Of a stretch of 64,000 bases of DNA, positions 59,953 to 64,000 are shown in pieces. The stretch spans positions 239,335 to 303,334 of the forward strand of contig NW_002476542.1 in NCBI RefSeq assembly GCF_000189635.1. Direction: 5' to 3'. Position 1 is the stretch's first letter. Every line of letters begins with the position of its first letter. This stretch comes from Tetrahymena thermophila SB210. Taxonomy: Eukaryota; Ciliophora; Oligohymenophorea; Hymenostomatida; Tetrahymenidae. The notes beneath the pieces were generated by a model that did no database searches, was not told the DNA's origin, and saw nothing but the letters and a program-made list of their open reading frames with translations. Made by a program: the position numbers and the translations under genes.

Positions 59953-62900
59953 TCATTTTAGTGACTTTGTTGTTTTTTCAGTTGTTTAATAGCTAGGCAT
60001 ATATAGGGTTTCAATCTATGTATTCTCAATAAGTTTGGAAATGTTATCATGAATCGTTCCCCACCTTTTTAAATAGATAAAAATGAATTAAATATTTTCT
60101 TTTTAATTTTTTACCCTTGAAAATTGAATTTTTTTTCAGGTAAGGTAACTAACTGTTAAATGTTTCTTATAAGCTTTTTTAGGTCATTTTCATCTCCTTC
60201 CATTTGATCTTAAGATGCTTTAATTTCATTTAAAAAATTAAAAAAACATATTTTTGAAAATGACAATTACTTTTAAGGAAAAAAGAAAGTTCTCTTTCTT
60301 TTAATCTCTAGGTTAGCTGTTAGCCCTATTAGTTGAAACCTTCAATGCTCTGCAACCCTTTACTGATTCCTTCATTAAATTATGGCCAACTATTGATATA
60401 ATACCAAAATAAAAAAATAACATCAGGTTTTTGTTAGCTTGTGTTAATACTTTTATAAAGAAAGGTGGATCTTTCTTAAACTACTCAGCGAAGTAATTGC
60501 TTGCGTTAATTGTGTAACTGCTGATATATTTATTTCATCAGACCAACTTTAATAATTGATAAAAATTTTTTACTAAAATATAAATAATTTATTTGTTAAA
60601 TACCCATTCAATATCAACTCAAGGTTATCTAAAAGAATTAATTATTCAATACAATCTGCGAATAGCTTTAAATCAGTTGCATTTATTTGAGTATTGTTTC
60701 CATATCTATATATTAAATAATTCATGATTATTTAATTTTTAGTTTATTAGAATATTTACATAGAGGCAGACAAATCTAAAGAGAGTGATCTCAACTCTTT
60801 TTTGTTCTTCAAAAGTTAGCATATTTTTTCAATGACATTACTGTTGATACATATTTCTGTAGAGCTCCAACTATCAAAAAATTAATTAATTAATTCATTA
60901 AAAATTTGAAGAAAAATGAATATCATACTTTGAAAGATTTAAGCTTAAGTCAGACAAGTTTTAAAAGCTTCTTTCAGTAAAATCTAATATTTCTATTTGG
61001 CTAAGGTAGCTTAAATCACTCCAGTCAGAGGCATTTAAGTTAAAAGATGTTATAGCAGAGAGTGTAGTTATATTAGAAAATATTTCTTTGACTGTATTGT
61101 TGTTCACTTTAATATTTTAGCCCCATCTTTTATTTTAATATATTTGATTAAACAAAAATTGTAACTCAATTTAAATAAATAAATAGCTGTTTACCCTGCT
61201 AGATTAAGTTAAAGATTAGTTAAATTTTTTTGCAACTATATAGCAATAAACAGGACTTGCAGATATTTTATATCAATGTTTAAGTTTTTAGAGGCCCAGC
61301 TAATTAATTTCACAAAAATTATTGAAATTTATTCTTTTTAAAATAAGTAAATTTACTAAGCTAAATTTAAGTTGATTTTTTTGAAATTTTATCTAGATTT
61401 AATAAGCGAAACTATGTTATAAATTGAAGCATTAGTGATATTATTATTTTAGTGTCCCCATCTAATAAATATTTAAAAATAAATTTTATTATAAAACATT
61501 GATTGTAAGTTTATATTTAAATTGAATACGCTGCTAAATGTAAGGTTAAGCATTCCAAATTCTTAAATTTATCCAGAGAGTTACATACTTTCTAAACACA
61601 TTAATCAGTTAATTTCTACTTTTTTAATAAATTCCACATATACTAAGACCTGATTTTAATATAAAAATTAATGTTGAAGTTAAATATAATTTAAGAATAA
61701 ATTAAAAAATTTTAATTTTTTTTAGAATTTAAGATATTTTAATAATAGATTTAGTTTAATTTACATGTTTAGCTTGAAGCTTAGTTTAGTTGTTTTGAAC
61801 TCTTTCATAGATTAGAATAAGAATAAATAGAAATTTTCAATTTAATCTTCAGAAAGAATTTAATTTGTGCAGTTTTAAGTCCACTCTTATTTTAGATGAA
61901 TACTTCGTATGCAAGATAATCTCTCAATTTCTTAGCTGAGTCTTTGCACCCATGTCTACTATCTGTTAATCATATCACTTTTTGTTCTATTTTTTTTAAT
62001 TGTATATTTATTTGAAAAATATTTAACAAAGATATTTTTGCTTTAGAATTTTTAATAATAAAAAGTTGATTTACTGCTACCCAATTAGAAAAGTAACAAA
62101 TTCTTGATCGAAGGTAAGAACTAAATGGTGTATTCTGATAAGTTTAGAAATTAATTAAATAATTAGGTCAACTGATTTTTGCTTTTGCTCCAATTTACAA
62201 GAAGCAATAGGCTCACTTAAGAAATTAATTTGTAAAGTGTTCACATTTGGATAATTTATCTAAACTGAATTAAAAATTTTTAATATTTTGTGATGAAGGA
62301 CTTGAATTCTCATCTTCTCAAAGTATTTGCTATGAGTTTTTAAGTAATTTTAAATAACTTCGCAATACTTAAAAGCTTCACTCTAGCTTTTAGAATATGT
62401 GATTTAAACTCTATCAAGAATCAGTTAAATTTTTCTTTCATTGACATCATAGAGTTAAATAGATCCTAAATTTCTGTAAACTCCTTTCATCTGAAGAGTC
62501 AATAATGATAAATTATTTTTTGCAGTAAGAATTTAATTTATTCCCTTCTCAGTAATGTAAAAGCAGTTATCAAAGATAAGATTTTAAATTTAAAATTAGC
62601 CATTGTTACAAAATAAAGAAATATCTTAATCAGTAATAATAGAATTTGATAGATCAACTATCCTCAAATTACTACAATAATCAGAAATCACCAAGCTATC
62701 TATTATTTCAGTTCCTACATTTACCATATGTGAGAGATTTAATTCTGTCTTCTCTTAAAACTTTTCATGACGAATAAGCTTAGAAATGCTTCCTTTAACT
62801 TCGATCTTGAGTGGTATATCTAATAAGTTTAATTACATTATATAATAAGAAAATTTTAAATTATTTTACCTAATAATTATATTTCGTTAAATATTTTTGA

Positions 62901-64000
62901 GTTCTTTATTCTATACTTTTGTATTGGTATTAGTTGATCATTGATGTATATTTAACTATTATTATTTTCACTACCTTAGAATTATTCTAAAATAGTCAAC
63001 AATTCTTATTCTATACGATCTATCATCTCTGTTTCAAAAAATATTTTCTTCCCTTAATTGAGAAGAGTCAAGAAGAAATCTTTCTCAAGATTATTATATT
63101 TCTGTGAAGGATCATAATAAATTACAATAGAATTTAGGTATTCTAATAATTAAAAAAAATTTTAATTTATTTTGCAAAATTTTCTATGAATAATATTTAA
63201 TTCTAATAAGAGAGTGGATTTTAAAAATGATTAAGTGTATGTGCATGAGGAATGATGAGTCATGTATTTATTTAATTAATATAATTAATAAAATCAATAA
63301 AAATAATATTTATGATCACTCATTCTATTAAATTTTTTATTAATTATTTTTTATGAAAATAAAATATTTGTAAATTGTTTTATTTTTAATATAAATGATT
63401 TTTTAAATTTTAGATTAATTTTTTCCTATCAACTTTACATAATAAATTATAAATTGATAGTTAAGAAAAAATTACTCAATCAAATTTAAAATTGTTTCTT
63501 AATCTTTATAAATGAAAAATAATTTTTCGAATTGATTTTAATATAAAAATATTTTGTTAAAGTAGATAAATTAATTACATATTATTTATTTTCTTTGGAA
63601 GTAAGTGCAAAAACTACTATTAATTTAATCTAAGGAAAACTTATACTGGTCTATAATATAGTTGTTGTTTTGAAGGCCTGCCAAAAAATCCAAACAGACT
63701 TGATTCATTTCACCACAGTTACTTAGATCGAGAAAATTAATATTTTTAGGAATTTTAAGCTTTCTGAAGTATGAAGGATTATACTTTTCTTTGTTGAATA
63801 AGTCACAATCTGACAAATTTATATATTGAATTTTTTCTAGTTTTGGAGAAGAAAGATATTTAAAAGCTTTATAACTTAATTCTTAGTTAAACTTGTTGAA
63901 TTGTCGGTTAAATTAAATAGACACTCTTTGCAAATTTTTATTGAAAATTTTACTGTTTTTAAAGGCCGCTTTTAGCAAAATATCACTAAGACAATCTACA
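59953..64000 (-). CDS. Leucine-rich-repeat protein G (partial, 5' end beyond window)
   Basis: Minus-strand, many exons, running off the right edge. The clearest coding blocks translate as LRR-like stretches: NINFLDLSNCGEMNQVCLDF (63,700), SNLRIVDLSNSIITDQDISL (62,660), FDNCFYITEKGINQIL (62,560), ITSFNLNASDWSDLSYL and QIEILDFTERSFQNLSDL (about 60,950-61,060). This pattern fits RNI-like leucine-rich repeats as in F-box/LRR or AMN1-like proteins, but no F-box or kinase domain is visible inside the window. The C-terminal exon reads WGTIHDNISKLIENTQIETL and ends KTTKSLK with TGA at 59,955-59,953. The preceding intron (GG/G phase) restores the frame. Full exon structure was not resolved. Presumably a scaffold for protein binding; role unknown. 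Confidence 0.72.

Overview
The window reads as nuclear DNA of a ciliate with the TAA/TAG = Gln code, most likely Tetrahymena or a close relative. It is very A+T-rich. Every recognisable gene is open only if TAA and TAG are read as glutamine, all genes whose 3' end could be read stop at TGA, and introns are GT-AG and A+T-rich, mostly about 45-325 nt. No telomeric repeats, rRNA, tRNA or CRISPR arrays were seen. The assignment is inferred from code, composition and intron style; no database was searched.

Layout. Positions 1-37,300 are dominated by a same-strand tandem family of giant multi-exon membrane proteins: copy A (3' end only, <1-727), copy B (5,077-14,569), copy C (17,869-26,861) and copy D (28,530-37,329). 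Between them lie decayed pieces of the same family (1,118-2,727; 4,146-4,690; 4,784-4,838 inverted; about 14,860-15,400). A single-copy GAPDH gene (16,068-17,329) sits inside the array. A foldback, MITE-like element occupies an intron of copy B (10,976-11,305), and a possible Tc1/mariner relic lies between C and D. Housekeeping genes follow: MCM2 on the minus strand (38,045-41,460) and, divergently, an OTU deubiquitinase with a C-terminal SEC-C zinc motif (42,667-43,959). A more distant giant relative, E (44,972-56,484), carries an extra N-terminal cysteine-rich domain. After it come F, an unrecognised multi-pass membrane protein (57,052-59,280), and G, a leucine-rich-repeat protein on the minus strand that runs off the right edge (59,953->64,000).

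How the family is built. Copies B, C and D share one plan: signal peptide, a beta-propeller-like region, a conserved Cys linker, a long parallel beta-helix (pectin-lyase-like) region, a compact Cys-rich module, a multi-pass membrane domain with the conserved FGFLYREYK..(V/F)(Y/F)YWEF block, and a Gln-rich cytoplasmic tail. This suggests large surface receptors or adhesins. Their ligands and functions cannot be read from the sequence. GAPDH, MCM2 and the OTU protein have clear family roles (glycolysis, replicative helicase, ubiquitin removal) and are not functionally tied to the array.
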